Shown: positions 11,801 to 24,402, counted from the stretch's first letter. The stretch: DNA of 64,000 nt from Eudorina sp. 2006-703-Eu-15 (GCA_003117195.1 BDSI01000027.1:186001-250000); one strand, 5' to 3'. Numbers and translations are program-made. The notes: generated by a model not told the origin, from the sequence alone.

Positions 11801-14395
11801 GCCGCAGCGCCGCCTCCAGGTGTGAGGGACCCGAGGCGGAGGAGGATACGAACCCCAACAGCGTGGCGGGGCCGCCGGCGCGCTCGTACTCGTCGGGGCA
11901 CAGCGGCGACAGCGTGTGCAGCTTGGACAGCGCCGCCGCGCGCAGCGTGGCGAGCTGGTCGGGGTTCCACCGCCGCACCGCGGGGTGCCCCTCACCGATG
12001 TTGACGTACAGCAGCAGCACCCGCATAAGCCCCCCCGCCACCGCCACCTCCAGGACCTCGGGCAGCAGGCAGCCGTGTACGACAGACGCCCAGACCAACA
12101 GCCTCAGCTCCTGGTCAAGCGCGTCGGTGGTGAGGGCGTACCCCGCGACCAGGTCGGGTCGGGCGCCCAGCTCGGGGGAGGTCGCCGCGGCGAGGAGGGG
12201 CTCGAAGGCGCCGGCGGCCGCCGCCGCGGCCCGGAAGTCGGGCGCCTCCAGCAGCAGGTTCATGACCACCAGGACGTCGTTTCGGAGCTCCTTATCCGCC
12301 TTGCTGAACCCGTTGATCAACAGCCACCGCAGCAGCGCCGTCAGCGCCTCGGCGAGGGGCTGCACGATGGGCGCTTCGGCGACATCGGCGTCGGCGTCGG
12401 CGTCGGCGTCGCCGCCGCCGCCATCAACGACGGCGCCGCCGCCCTCCGCGTCGCCGTCACCGCCGGCGGCTGGCGACACCGACCCGTCAGGTACCCGTAG
12501 GTCGGGCGTGTCGCCGAATTCGCCGTACTTGTGCGTACCGTTGCCGTTGCCGTTGGCGGTGCCGCCGCCGCGGCCGAAGCTCAGGGCGTCCTCCTCCGAC
12601 CTGGACCCGGTGGTGGTCGCCCAGTCGTCGTCGGGCCCCCCGGGGCCGCCACCCAGCCCGCCCCCCTCGGGGCTGAACCCCCACCCGCCCACGCCGCCGC
12701 TGCTCCTCGGCGGAAGGCCGCCCGCACCCCCGCCTTCATATCCGTTGGTGGCGGAGCCGTTGGGCCGCCCCGAGGCGCCCCGGAACGAGGTGCCCGGCTC
12801 CAGGGTGGCCCCCGGGAGCTGGCTGCTGCTGCCGGGGCCGGGGCCCGCCGTGGCTTCGCCCCCGCCGGTGTCCGTGGCCGCATCGGCGCTGTCGCCGCCG
12901 CCGGCACTGGCGCCCCGGGCCAGCCGCTGCAGCGACGGCAGCGGCTGCGTGAGGAGGCTCCGCGCCAGCGGCGAGTTCTCCACCAGGTTCCACGTCAGCT
13001 CCGCCGCCATGCACGTGGTTTCGGAGCGCGCACCCCGCGCCAGCAGCGCCGCCAGGCACTGCAGCGCGCCCGTCTCCAGCATGCGGGTGCAGTTGTCGGG
13101 GATGTACGACAGCGCCAGGAGGGCGGCCGTGAGCGGCGCCGCCAGCGCGGCATCGGCGCTGTCGGGGTCGGCCAGCAGCGCGCGGGCCAGCGCCGTGATC
13201 AAGTCCGCCACGACACCGCTCTTGTTCAGAAGGCTGCCGGGAAAGGGGCCCCCGTGCGACTTGGCGTTACACTACCGTGTGTCGTATTTTGGTGTTTCTC
13301 TCTGCTCATGCGTACACATGACGCGGTTTGTGCGGTTGTTTCGGTTTATCCATTTGATGAAAAGCAGGTATTGTGGTTGATGCGGCTGCATGGGAGGTCC
13401 TCAGGGCCATCGAACCAGGTGCGACGACGTGCGACCGGTTAGTTGCATGGCACCCAGGGGAGCTGGGTGGCAGGAGTCCGTCGCAGTTGGGAGCGCTGTC
13501 AATGGTGGGTGCAACACGCGTGAGGAGCAGGTGCTGCTGTGTCGCAGAGCGCGGACCCACCCACGGGCCGGCACGCCAGCTCCCGGCCTCACCTCTGGTT
13601 CGTGTGGTACTGCCGCTGCGTTCCCTCCACGTCTGCCTGCTGGTGCGACAGTTCCAGCACGTTGGGCCTGTTGCCGTACGCGTTGGCAAACGTCGTGAGC
13701 ATCTGCGGTGTACGACAGGGCCCACAGCCTCAGTGGCGGTCGAGCGCACAAGAAATCTTCGGCCCGTGTGTCCTCCTAACCCCCCTCTAGAAAGAGAAAG
13801 AGGGAGAGAGAGAGGAATCGGGCCGTAGCAAGCGGGGGTCACGGGTGTTGTCGGTGGTCAAGGTCCGCATGGCGCCCGCTCCCTGGCGGGCCGTTACCTG
13901 GGCGGCGACCACTTGCAGCTGGATCGGCAGCCCCGTACTCCGCAAAATACGGCCGACTGCTGCCAGGATGTTCGTAATGTGGTTCAACATTTTGAACTCG
14001 TCCGTGGCAGTGCGGCGTATGAATGGCTTCCCCAGCAAACTGCGCCGGCAGGCGCCAAATGTCAGGGGGCACAGCGCATGTGCCGCGGGCGTACCCGGTG
14101 GTCCTGGTCCATAACAGTCACATAAACACACAAACACACGGTCTTACCTAACCAGTTCGCATAGAGGCTCAAGAAACAAAGTAGTGCCGCGCCTTAGCAG
14201 AGCCACGCTCAACTCCAGCACTTGCTGAACCTTTGGCAAATCTCTGATGGCAATGCCGTTTGGATTCGCGCGACATAGTCGAGTTATGGCAGCTACATGT
14301 CTTTCAAAAAGGTCCGCGGAGTTTGGCCCAGTAAACAAAGAGATGACTTTGTCCAAGTCCACCGCCGGGCCGTTAGGAGTCGACATGCTATCCAT
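8814..14395 (-). CDS. CFAP69: CFAP69 (FAP69), ciliary central-apparatus armadillo-repeat protein
   Basis: Eight exons, in transcript order 14395-14148, 14039-13898, 13702-13593, 13233-11341, 10795-10672, 10244-10092, 9782-9568 and 9102-8814, give 1057 residues; all phases fit. Similarity to animal CFAP69 (human about 940 residues) runs throughout. Residues 1-82 match the N-terminal helices. The block around NGFSKADKELRNDVLVVMN matches the human RGFSHYDRQLRNDILVI segment, MDCIWASI matches LDSIWCCI, NKQTAAHLLLSIWR matches DQTAASLLIKLWR, and AKIYGIF is shared. The C-terminus is charged helix. A Gly/Ala/Asp-rich insertion at about residues 268-454 is absent from the human protein. CFAP69 is reported in the C1b region of the ciliary central pair, and its loss causes short, abnormal sperm flagella. 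Intron 4 has a GC donor. Divergent from the neighbouring kinase. Confidence 0.93.
9785..9875 (+). repeat. Polypurine repeat in a CFAP69 intron
   Basis: About three imperfect copies of a GGGGAAGGGGAGGAGGCGG-type unit of roughly 35 bases fill intron 6. On the transcribed sense strand it is polypyrimidine and leads into the exon 7 acceptor. Confidence 0.7.
10295..10342. repeat. Short tandem repeat (GCAGTACAACAAAGT-like)
   Basis: Three imperfect copies of a unit of about 16 bases, in CFAP69 intron 5. Confidence 0.5.
11339..11340 (-). other. Non-canonical GC splice donor in CFAP69
   Basis: After the codons for NKGH the sense strand reads CACAG|GCGAGG. No usable GT exists nearby. Only this GC donor keeps phase 2 and joins to the acceptor at 10796 to give ...GHRPVALRLL, which continues the CFAP69 alignment. 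Confidence 0.75.
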
Positions 14396-14867
14396 GCTCG
14401 ATAATATTTTGTCAGGAAAGCCTCATTGCAAAATGATTCACAATTACGATAGGAAGAAAACTTCCTCGAAGGCAGAGGGGTACAGGTTCTTCGCTCTTTA
14501 CGTCAATTACGATTTCATAAGTAATTTAACACGGGACCTACTAGCATTCGCAGACCCACTTGCGACGAGGTTGGACGAAGTCGGTCTGTCGTGCCGTACT
14601 GGAGAGGAAAGTGCCCAATTTTATATAGGTAGAGGGACAGTGGTCACTGTAGGAACTCTGTTGGCATTCATATTGTAGAAGAAGACGTCTATTGCGTTAT
14701 GCTACACAGTGGGATTATTCCAGCTAGAACACTGGCGGAACTTGTTGACATGCTGAAGACTTTTTGGAAATATCACAACAACTTTTGTATATTTAAACTC
14801 TCGATGCCAAATGTTGTAGATTTGTGAGAAGTTTTCCAGTTGGCACCGAAAGCGTTGATTGTGTAAA
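14396..14867. promoter_or_regulatory. Divergent promoter between CFAP69 and the ankyrin kinase
   Basis: Only 472 bases separate the two start codons, which point away from each other. The region is clearly more AT-rich than its surroundings (for example around 14400-14540 and 14700-14830). Both leaders and any shared control sites must lie here. No named motif was recognised. Confidence 0.6.
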
Positions 14868-17800
14868 ATGAATGGCACACAACCGCGCCCCATATCACCT
14901 GGCTCTCAAGTGTCATCGAATGCTGTTCAGCTTTCGGAGGCGCCCTCGGAGATCAGTGGGTTGAGCGCCGTCAACGGTGCCGACGAGCGGAAAGCGGCTG
15001 GCAATTCTGGGCAACCCGGCAGCCAACAAACCCCTAGGGACATGTACTCGATTCATGGCGAGCAGGTGCGTGCGTGTTGACGTCAAACAACGGGCCTGTG
15101 TTGCAACTGACAATCGGTCTTCCTCGCCCGACGACACAGGCCGCTCGACGACGCGCGATTGCCGAACTCATTTTTTTCGCTGGCGTCAACGATCTCAGAC
15201 GATGTCGGCAAATAGCCATGACCTGGAACATAAAGGTGGGCAACGACAGGTGTCACTCTTGCCAGGCTGTCTTGCACGTGGCCGGCGTGGCTCCGCGCAG
15301 CTGCCCTGCGACCCTACCACCCTCATGTTCAACAGAGCTCTAGCGCCTAGAAGAGCAAGCGTGGTGTCAGGGGCCAACGACCCATTTTAAAATGACCGCA
15401 GGTCAAGGAGCCTGCGGTCATGGACTACGACCGCCGTACACCACTGTGAGTCTATGTCCGCCCCGCCGTCCGGGTACTCCACGAACTCCCCCTCCCCCGC
15501 CTTGCTCGCGGCTTGAACTTGCGAGTTCATTATGCCGTTGGATCTGCCGTTGTTGGCCCTTTCAGCGGGCCTGCCATGTGGGTTTCACTCACCGTAGCAC
15601 ATGACCTGCACGCGGCCCGATCGCAACCACCGTCCTTCTGAACCCGTCAACGAAATCAGATGGGAGCTAAACGCAGCGGCGGCCGCGACGAGAGCGGCAC
15701 GTTCCGTACAGCTGCCCAGTCAGCTGCCCTCACTGCCCGAAGTGATGGGGCGCGCGCCTCCCTGGCGAACAACTATTGCTTCACTCCAACCGCAGATGTC
15801 CCCCCTCGTCCCCTTATCGCTGCCCTTATCGCGGCGGGTCCCTGTTTGGCCCCTCAATGACACAGCCACGTGGCGGCTGCGGAGGGCGCGTACAGTGTGG
15901 TGGAGTGGGTGGTGCAGGAGGGCGCGGACGTGAACGCCATCGATCGGCACGGTCGCACCCCGCTGGAGGAGGCGGCCCGCAACGACCACGGGGAGGTGGT
16001 CCGGCTGCTGATCCAGTTCGGGGCCAACGTGTTTGAGGACAACAAGGTGGGGGCTTGGGGCGGCTCCATCGGCTTTGGGTGGCCCGTCGTGAGCACGGGC
16101 TATGGGTGCCCCCTATCGGTCGGTCGGCCGATCAACAAAATATTCCTCGAAGCCCCAATTCCTCAAACGGCGGCGCCCGGGAGTTGAGGGTCGGTTCCGA
16201 GTCGGGGCGCTGTCGTACCCTAAGAGTGTGGATCGGGACTCCGAGGGCCGGTGGTGAGCGGGCCGCTCCGCAGTGGGCGGCAGGGAAGCGGGAGAGCGAC
16301 GAGCAGAGCCCGTGTGGGCTTGGTGCCGCGGATCTGATCTTACCTGATCTGATCTGGGTCACGTAGCTGAGCGCTCACCGGTAGGGATTCGCCGGATGGG
16401 GCAACCCGGAAGACGACAGATCGCAGTCCGCATGTGCGGGCAGCGCCCCCGGCGAGCAGCAGCAGCAGCGCAGCGCCCATCGCCCCCAGTGCGGTGGCGA
16501 GGCGTCCTTGCCCCGCGGCCGCCGCGGGGCAGCCGGACGTCCTGCTGTTCCAGGACCCACTGTGCACTCCGCCCCGCCGACCGGTGCTGAACCCGCGCGT
16601 CGCCCGGGGTGCCGCGATGCTGTGGCGCGGCTGCCCAAGGGCGATCCCTGGGACCGGAACAGGACACCGGAACATGGGACAGGATGAGGCGGGGCGGGGC
16701 GGGGAGCAGCGCTCCCTGGAGGTTGCAGCAAACCTGTCGGGGATGCCTGTCCAGGGGTCCCCAGTTCCTCCTCTGTCGAAGGGGGGAGGGGGTTACCGCT
16801 CCCGGGGTGGGGCCAGATCCGGGTGTCCAAGGGGCCGTTCGGGGGGATTCCCAGGGATGCAGGTGCAAACACGGCATCGCCACCGCTGGTCAAAGGGGGG
16901 AAAGGCAGCCGCAGTTGAAGGAGGGGCACCGGCAGCGGACATGGACGTGTGTGCCGGCAGTGCTCCCTCCCCCGGGACCACCCGCGCCCGGGGGCTTGGA
17001 TAAGGGGGCGGGCGCCTGGGTCACAGCGGCCCGTCCTCACGTACGGTATACCAGCGCAGGCGACGGCAGGGCCTGCAGCCCGGGTGTGCAGGCGCCCTGC
17101 ATGGACCCACAACAGGCAGCAGCAGCAGCTCGGCCGGTGATGGCGTTGGGTTGCCATGCGCGTGCTGGAATGGGGCGGCCGTTTCCGGCGCCGCCTGAAC
17201 AGCCCCCCGTGGTCCCGTGGCCGTGCATGCAACAGCCCGGGTCTCGCCTCTCACCTCCCTCGCACCTCCCCCTGCCCTCTGCCCTTCCGGCCCTTCCCCC
17301 GGGGCTGGTTCCGCGCACCCCCGCACCCCGCCCTCCAGCTGGTGGCCCTGGACAAGTCCAAGCTGCGCGGCATCGTCAACACCCGGCGCATGATGATGAC
17401 GGAGCTGGGCTGGGAGCCCGAGTGGGAGGTGAACCCCAAGGAGCTGCAGCTTGTGGAGCGGATCGGTGAGGGACGGGCAGGGGGGGGGAGGGAGGGCGGG
17501 GAAAGGGGGTTTGAGAGAAAGGGAGGGCGAGCGTGCGGGAGGGGGAGGTTGGGAGGAGGACGCCCGGGTCCGCCGGTCAGGGCGGTACCTTGACCCGTCG
17601 GGGCGTTGGGGGGCTCGAAACAAGGGGTCGGGAGGTCGGCGTCCGACCCGTTAGAGAGGCGCCGGGGGTCGCTGCCGGGCAGCCGGCTGCATGCACGCAC
17701 GGACATGCCGTGTGCTCCCACACACACACACACACACACACGCACACACACACACACACACCCGCAGTCACCACCGACATACACCCCCCGTCAACCTACC

Positions 17801-20800
17801 TTGCCCCACCCCCGCCCCCCAGGCAGCGGCGAGTTCGGTGACGTGTACAAGGCCAAGTGGCACGGCAGCTACGTGGCGGCCAAGCTGCTCAAGCGCTCGG
17901 ACGAGATCGCCATCGGGGACTTCCGTACGGAGATCGCCATCCTGCGCAAGATCCACCACCCCAACTGCACGCAGTTCCTGGGCGCCTGCACCAAGCAGAA
18001 GCCCTACATCGTCATCACGGAGCTCATGGCCTGCAGCCTGGCGGACGCCTTCCAGCGGACCTTCTACACGCCCTCCGTGCGGCGCCAGGTGGAGATCGCC
18101 CTGGACTTTGCGCGCGGCATGGCGTACCTGCATAGCCGGCGGCAGCCCATCGTGCACCGCGACCTGAAGCCCGCCAACCTGATGATCGCGGGCAACCTGC
18201 ATGCCGACACGGAGCAGCTCTACCTGGACAGCGGCATCATAAAGGTGGCGGATTTCGGTGAGCGGCGCAGGGACTGGGCAGCAGCTGCTGCTGGGGCTGA
18301 GGCTGCGGAGGCTGAGGCTGCAATCAGGGAGCAGAAAGGCGCCGCATGAGCTGCAGGCGCAGCGACACCACTGGGGTGGGGCGGCCTTGGGGAGAGGGGG
18401 AGCGAACGACCGGCAGGCGCGAAACGCCGAGGGCGGCGGTAATGCTGCCCAGACGGTTGCGGTTGCAACGTTGTATGCTTTGGCTGCGAACCCCCCCTGG
18501 CACCTCTCCCGCCCTCCAGCCCGCGATCCCGTCTGGCGGGCGTGAAACCCCGCCCGCCCGCCCGTACCGTTAACCAGTACTACCGTCGCTCTGGCAGCAG
18601 CAGCAGCAGCGCAGTTTCAAAACGTCTACCAATGTCCTGTACGCCGCCCGCCCAAGCGGCCGACCGCCTGTCCGTCCTTCCCTACCTCCCCGCCCACCCC
18701 CTCCCCGCTCTCGCCCCCTTCCCCGCTTCCTCGGCCCCCCCCCCTCGCCGCTCCCCCTGCCACGCCGGGGTGTGTCCGCAGGTCTGTCCAAGTCGCTGGT
18801 GCCCGTGGAGCGGCACGGGGGCCTGGCGGGGGCGCTGGACATCAACGTGACGTACAAGCTGACCGGGGAGACGGGATCCTACCGCTACATGGCGCCGGGT
18901 AGGGCCCCGGAGGGCGGGGGCGTGGAGAGGGACGGGGAGGGGGATCTACCGGGCAGAAGAAACGAACCCGGAACAACCCCCTTTTCCCCTCCGGCTGCAG
19001 CCTGCAAGTATACTCACAACACAGGACCGCAGGACCGCGTCAGTCCTCACTACGTGGGGATGCTTCGAGGAACCTCCCGAGGCCGCTGTCGGCAAAGCAA
19101 GGGCCGCAGTGCGGGGAAGAACCGGGTGGGGCCCCCGGTCAGCTGCAGCGGGCCCTCGAGTGCACACCGTCCTGAGAACCCGACAGCCATAACACCCTCG
19201 TATCCACACACATACACACACATACACACATGGGTTGGGCGGGTTGCAATTCTAAACACGCAAGTGACGTTCGACTTGGCTTCTCGCGGCTCAGCTTTCT
19301 ATATACACGTGGCCACCAGGGCTGCCCCTGGGGCCCTCGTTGGCGGCTGCGTTCCTGCAGCAGCACGAGGGCTGTGATGGATCCACCCTCGCCGCACCGC
19401 CTTGGTCCTTGGTGCGCCTGACCTGACCTGACCTGACCACCGATTGGGTCCGGTGGATGTCCCATCTCGGTGTCGTGCTCCCTCTCTTGTGCGACAGAGT
19501 GCTTCCGGCACGAGCCGTACAACCTCAAGGTGGACGTGTACAGGTGTGTACGCGGGGGTTATATTGAAAAAGGAAATAAACCCGAAGAACGAACTCAGGC
19601 AGGGGGGGTAGATGTCGGGGCCGTTAAGAGATGGGGCCGCGGGTGCGGGACTTCGCCCAGGAGGTGGGGTTCAAGTTTGTGCGCGCTGCAGCACGGGACT
19701 GCCCGTCCGCAGTGCACGTTCCAAAGGCCCGGCGCCTCACTGCGCACGCCGCCTTCAGCTTGAAGCGTTTAAACACCCTCCAAACCTCTTAATGCCTGGG
19801 ACTGCAAACCCTCAGCACACAGCACGGTCCCACTTGCGGGCCGCCGCCCTGTCGCTGGAGGGCACCCTCCCATCACCGAGCGCGCCACCCCCACCCCCCA
19901 CCCCCCCCACCCCCACCCCCACCCCCACCCCACCACCACCACCCCACCACCACCACCACCACCACCACCACCACCACCACCACCCCACCACCACCACCAC
20001 CCCACCCCCACCACCACCCCCACCACCACCCCCACCACCACCCCCACCACCACCCCCACCCCCACCCCCCGGGTTCCCCTGCCCCGATCGCTGGCCGCCC
20101 CCCGCTTCCGCCCCCCGCTTCCGCCCCCCGCTTCCGCCCCTCCGCAGCTTCGCGATGATCATCTTCCAGCTGTTTGAGGCGACGCAGCCCTTCGCGGGCC
20201 ACGACCCTGTGGAGGCGGCCCGCAACGCGGCCATGCTCAGCGCGCGGCCCGGCTTCCCGCCCCGCAACAAGCTGTCCGAGACGGAGGCGGTGAGCGCACA
20301 CCTGGACGGACGGACGGACGCCGGCCCGTAGGCTAGGCTGCATGGGGGAGCTCGCGTAGTCCATTGCAGCCCAGCGGCACCCCTCAGCTTGCAGGGTCGG
20401 GGACTTACCGCCGGCGTTTTCTCGGCAGCCATGGTCCTGTAGCAGCAGCTGCTGCAACAGCCCGCAAAGGAGAATGCGCTCTGATTGAGCGCGGCGCTGA
20501 GGACAGTGACCCAGCCGCGGCAGCGCGTTCGTTACTGTACCCTGTTTCCTCCGATCAGCAGCGTCTGGCAGGTTCGCGCGCTCCCCGAAATACCCCCGAC
20601 CGACCCCGCTGCACTGCACGCGGCGCGCGTCCGGGCCCCCCCCTCTTCCCCTCCCTCCCACCAGGCTATGCGGCGGCTGATTGAGGACTGCTGGGCGGCC
20701 GACGCGGAGAAGCGGCCCACCTTTGAGGAGATCATCCAGCGGCTGGAGGCGCAGCTGTCCCGGCTGCCCAAGCACCAGCACTTCGAGAAGGACGCGGCGT

Positions 20801-20823
20801 GCACAGGCTGCAGCGTGCAGTGA
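14868..20823 (+). CDS. Ankyrin-repeat Raf-like (TKL) protein kinase, ILK/VIK type
   Basis: Ten exons (14868-15065, 15140-15235, 15402-15445, 15866-16046, 17339-17465, 17823-18257, 18782-18898, 19498-19543, 20148-20289, 20665-20823) give 514 residues. Residues 1-66 are a Ser/Gly/Pro-rich leader. Residues 70-173 form ankyrin repeats (DRRTPLHVAAAEG, DRHGRTPLEEAARN). A linker precedes a full kinase domain at about 208-500: glycine loop GSGEFGDV from 216, ATP-binding Lys236, HRDLKPAN with Asp329, DFG at 359-361, and GSYRYMAPE ending at 400. All catalytic residues are present. Ankyrin plus TKL kinase is the layout of plant integrin-linked-kinase-like/VIK Raf group C kinases, which act in osmotic, hormone and defence signalling. 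The algal role and substrates are unknown. The activation loop (362-399) is longer than usual. Two introns carry (CA)n and (CCA)n runs. Confidence 0.92.
17719..17761 (+). repeat. (CA)n microsatellite
   Basis: An imperfect CA run of about 43 bases in kinase intron 5, just before the exon that completes the glycine loop. Confidence 0.85.
19885..20068 (+). repeat. (CCA)n / CCCCA-rich block
   Basis: About 180 bases made almost only of CCA and CCCCCA units in kinase intron 8. The complementary strand is a run of TGG/TGGGGG triplets able to form G-quadruplexes. Frames across it read as poly-Pro/His or poly-Gly/Val and are not coding. Confidence 0.85.
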
Positions 20824-20865
20824 GGAGGAGGAGGAGGAGGAGGAGGAGGAGGAGCAGAAGAAGAA
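20823..20865 (+). repeat. (GGA)n run in the kinase 3' untranslated region
   Basis: About ten GAG/GGA units begin at the stop codon of the kinase and pass into an AAG-rich stretch. Confidence 0.8.
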
Positions 20866-21400
20866 AAAGAAGAAGATGCCGGGCGGCAGGGACTTGCGGG
20901 CGAGGGTGTAGAGTGGGCAGCCCGTCGGCCGATCCAGGGGAGGCAGTGCTGAGGGGTTCAAGCGGAGCGCACCCAGACACGGTCGTGAGGGGGGGGGAGG
21001 AGGCGCCTCGTGTAGGCCCGACACACATCGTAGCGGTGTGATGGGAGGCAGCGGGGACGGGGGCTCTCAGCCGAGGCGGGCTGGGACGGGAGCGGACCGA
21101 CCAGCTGCGGAGGCTTGCCGCGGCGTGGCTTACTAACGAGGCACACCACACCACACCAGGGGAGTATGAGTGAGGGCCGTGCCATAGCGCGCGGGAGGAC
21201 CGCGGACCGACAAGGGGCGCCCTGCCTGTATGAGCTGGGACGGGCACACAGCGCCGCATCCCCTGTTGGTGTTGGTTGTCCCCGACCTAGACCAGATACC
21301 AATGTACTTAACCCCGATGGGTATGTGCGAGTACAATGAGGCGCCGGGCGGGGACGGCGCCGGGGAGTCTGGGGCGGTCGCGACGTCGTCAGTCGTCTGG

Positions 21401-21500
21401 CTGTGTGGGGCTGCGGGGACAGGCGCTGTGTGGGGCTGCGGGGACAGGCGCTGTGTGGGGCTGCGGGGACAGGCGCTGTGTGGGGCTGCGGGAGCGGGCG
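21401..21500 (+). repeat. 25-bp minisatellite, four copies
   Basis: The unit CTGTGTGGGG-CTGCGGGGAC-AGGCG is repeated three times exactly, and a fourth time with changes. Confidence 0.9.
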
Positions 21501-21531
21501 CCCCGGGGAGGGGGGACAGCGGGACACACGC

Positions 21532-21655
21532 GGTGGGGGAGGGGGTATAGGTGGGGGAGGGGGTATAGATGGGGGAGGGGGTATAGGTGGGGGAGGGGGT
21601 ATAGGTGGGGGAGGGGGTATAGGTGGGGGAGGGGGTATAGATGGGGGAGGGGGTC
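21532..21655 (+). repeat. 18-bp G-rich minisatellite, about seven copies
   Basis: The unit GGTGGGGGAGGGGGTATA is repeated head to tail with one alternating base (GGTG or GATG). The G-runs could form quadruplexes. Confidence 0.9.
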
Positions 21656-22457
21656 ACGGGCGCCAGGAGCCCTTAGGGGGCCCCCAGAGGCTTGCCGTAC
21701 GCCGCGCGCTATCAGCGGTACCTGGGTGCGGCCCGCCCGGGCCGGGGCACTCGGATCGCGGCGCGGGCCCGGGGGTGGTGGGCTGCGGTGAGCGGGGAAA
21801 CCCACACGAGCCAGAACCAGTCGCAATGATGGGGTGGGGTGGGGTGGGGTGTGGGGGACGGCTTTGCCGTGGGAAGCGGGACCTGTGGGAACAGGGCGAA
21901 CCTGGGCAGCATTGCATACGTAGGTCAGCGTAGCGTTTGCGTAATGCAGACAGTCCTGTCGTACATATGAGGCCGTACAGGTGGGTTAGGTCTATAGATC
22001 GTGCACGGCATGTGGGTAGGGTTGGGGTAGGTGTGGGCCGGGGAGGGACGGGAGGTGGGTTAATATGACGTGTGGGCCGCGGCGTCACCCCCGACACCAG
22101 ACCGCTGTACAGACTGCCAGTGAATGAGCGGACCAGATTGGAAACGGACGAATTGAATGTGCGATTCGGGTTGCAAGTACACGGCAGCTTGCGCAATTGT
22201 ACGGCGAGTGTGCATGTTTCTGTGGAGTCGATGGCTGTGATGTTGACGATGACGACGGATGGCACGGAGGCACACCGTGTGTGCTTCACGGCGGCCATCA
22301 CGTTTGCTTGCTGGGGTTGGCGATGCTGCAACGGATGCGCCGCCTGTTGAGCGGAGAGGCATATCCGGCGCCGTGAGGCTCGAGGGAGGGGAGGGCCCTC
22401 TCGGGTTGGTCCCGGGGTCTTCGTTGTAGGGTTTCGTTTCGCGGCGCTGCACTCCGG

Positions 22458-22541
22458 ACGGCCTTGAGGAGGAGGAGGAGGGGGGGAGAGGAGGAGGAGG
22501 AGGAGGAGGAGGGGGGCGAGGAGGAGGAGGAGGAGGAGGCG
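22458..22541 (+). repeat. (GGA)n run
   Basis: GAG/GGA triplets with short G-run interruptions. Confidence 0.85.
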
Positions 22542-24020
22542 CGTTTGCTTGCATCTGGTTGCGGCAGCACGCAACTTCGGAAGCTGCCGGCATCGGCAGC
22601 CAGTGCCGAATGTCGAGTATCCTCGTGGCAACTTTGGCCCGGGGGATGTTGTGATTGGCTCCGTGTTCATTCTCGGCTTGGCTCGAAGGGCGCGCGGCCC
22701 GCGGCCTTTGTGAAGCTGCTGCAAAGATGGTCTCAGACCATTGGTCGAAAGCGAGGTTGCTGCCGTGGCGATATCATCGATCCAGTTCATTCAGTCGGAC
22801 CACCGAAGTTCGGTTGTGGCGGCCGGACGCAAAGCGACCTGCGAGGTTCCAGTCCACGTCGGCCGCGTCAGCTAACTGCCCGGCGCCGCACGCCGCTGCG
22901 CTGTAGTGGCAGTCGGACAAGGCCGCCAGGTGAACACATGAAAGGACTCGGCGAGTTCTCACAAGCCATGAGAACACGGATATGATCAGCAAGCCCCTTC
23001 ACCACGGCACAGGCAGGGGGACAAAGAAAGCGGTCCAGGACCGGTTGCGCAGTGCACATGCACCTCAGCCGCCACTTCCCGGGCTGCAACATACGGCATA
23101 CGACCCTACAGCCCCTAACCTGCCGTACATTGACCGCCGTACACAGGTCCCAGGTGCGCGGGGGGACATGATTTGACAATATGACACCCCCCCCCCCCCC
23201 GAGTACTTTCGTGCCGCCCCAGGCCTTATCACCAAACACGTAGATACAAGTATGCCTTGCTATTGACTGAATCACCACAACAGCACCATGCGGTGCCACA
23301 CCTGAAGCTGTGCGACCTACGAGCTACGGCCACCCCACCGGGGCAGGATGGCCGAAGTTCCAACCGTGTTCCTACCGTATCCACTCGGCCGTTCCGAGGG
23401 ATGGAGAAAGCACCCCTACAGTCAACCGCTGCACTGAAACAGGCTCTCATACACGGCATCTCTCTCGAGAACGACTCGTTGGTGTTCTGAACCGCACCGC
23501 CGGTTGCCGGCACGAATACACTTATGAAAGCATCAAGAACGTCGATCCAAGATGTCTCGACGCCATCAAGCGAGCCAGCCTCGCGCCGCGTGCGCGCGTC
23601 GCGGCCCTGCCGCCGCTTGCACACAGCCGGCCCGGGCAGAGCCGCCCCACCTGCTGCTACTTCAACCATCATTTGGAATTCCACGCACGAAACCTGAGCA
23701 AGACTAAACATACACATGCAAGCAGCAAAGGTGAACAAACAAAATGAATCGTCCGCAGCTATTATGGCGTTCGCGTCAAAAAACATTCAATATGGGATAG
23801 GTCGCTCTCTTTCTCTCCATCCGCGGCAGGGGCCTAGCCGGCCCAGTGTTTGGGTGGGCCCTCGCGGACATCCTCTCAGCGCGCGAGGGGCCGTATGTCC
23901 AGCTCTCCTCGACAGACCGTTTGTCGTGCGCACCTGCGCACATCACCGCTATCTCCCCCAAACAGCAACCGAGCACGTCCATCCTGGATGCTCCAGTTCG
24001 GCCATCGAAGCGCGTCGAGC

Positions 24021-24053
<33 letters not shown>

Positions 24054-24337
24054 ACAACCTCCACCCCCCAAAAGCCTGACCTTATCCAAATGCGACTTCC
24101 GGCAATGCGCCTGCACCTTCAAGGCCCCCTAGCGGTGCCAGCCGCCATGCAATCTTCATTATGCTTCGGCCCCTGCCAGGGGGCCCCCATGTGGACCTCT
24201 GTGGACCCACCCAGTTCTTCTTGGACCCGTGGGACGGTCGCCCCTACTTGCACTGCACTCACATTCCCCCACTTGCATTCCCCCCCTCAGGTTCCCCACC
24301 GACACCATCAGCACGCCCAACCCCCCATGCCATATGC

Positions 24338-24402
24338 TCCTCCTCCTCCTCCTCCTCCTCCACCACCACCACCACCACCACCACCACCACCACCACCACC
24401 AG
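24338..24402 (+). repeat. (CCT)n(CCA)n compound microsatellite
   Basis: About eight CCT units pass directly into about thirteen CCA units, roughly 300 bases beyond the ARM-TIR-SAM stop codon. Confidence 0.85.

Noticed and set aside
11668..13442. 570-codon and 303-codon plus-strand frames opposite CFAP69 exon 4
   Set aside because: GC-rich antisense shadow; the minus frame aligns with CFAP69.
21654..22790. 378-codon minus-strand frame in the region between the kinase and ARM-TIR-SAM genes
   Set aside because: Dominated by (CCT)n translated as Leu and Pro; no recognisable domain, no plausible exon structure.
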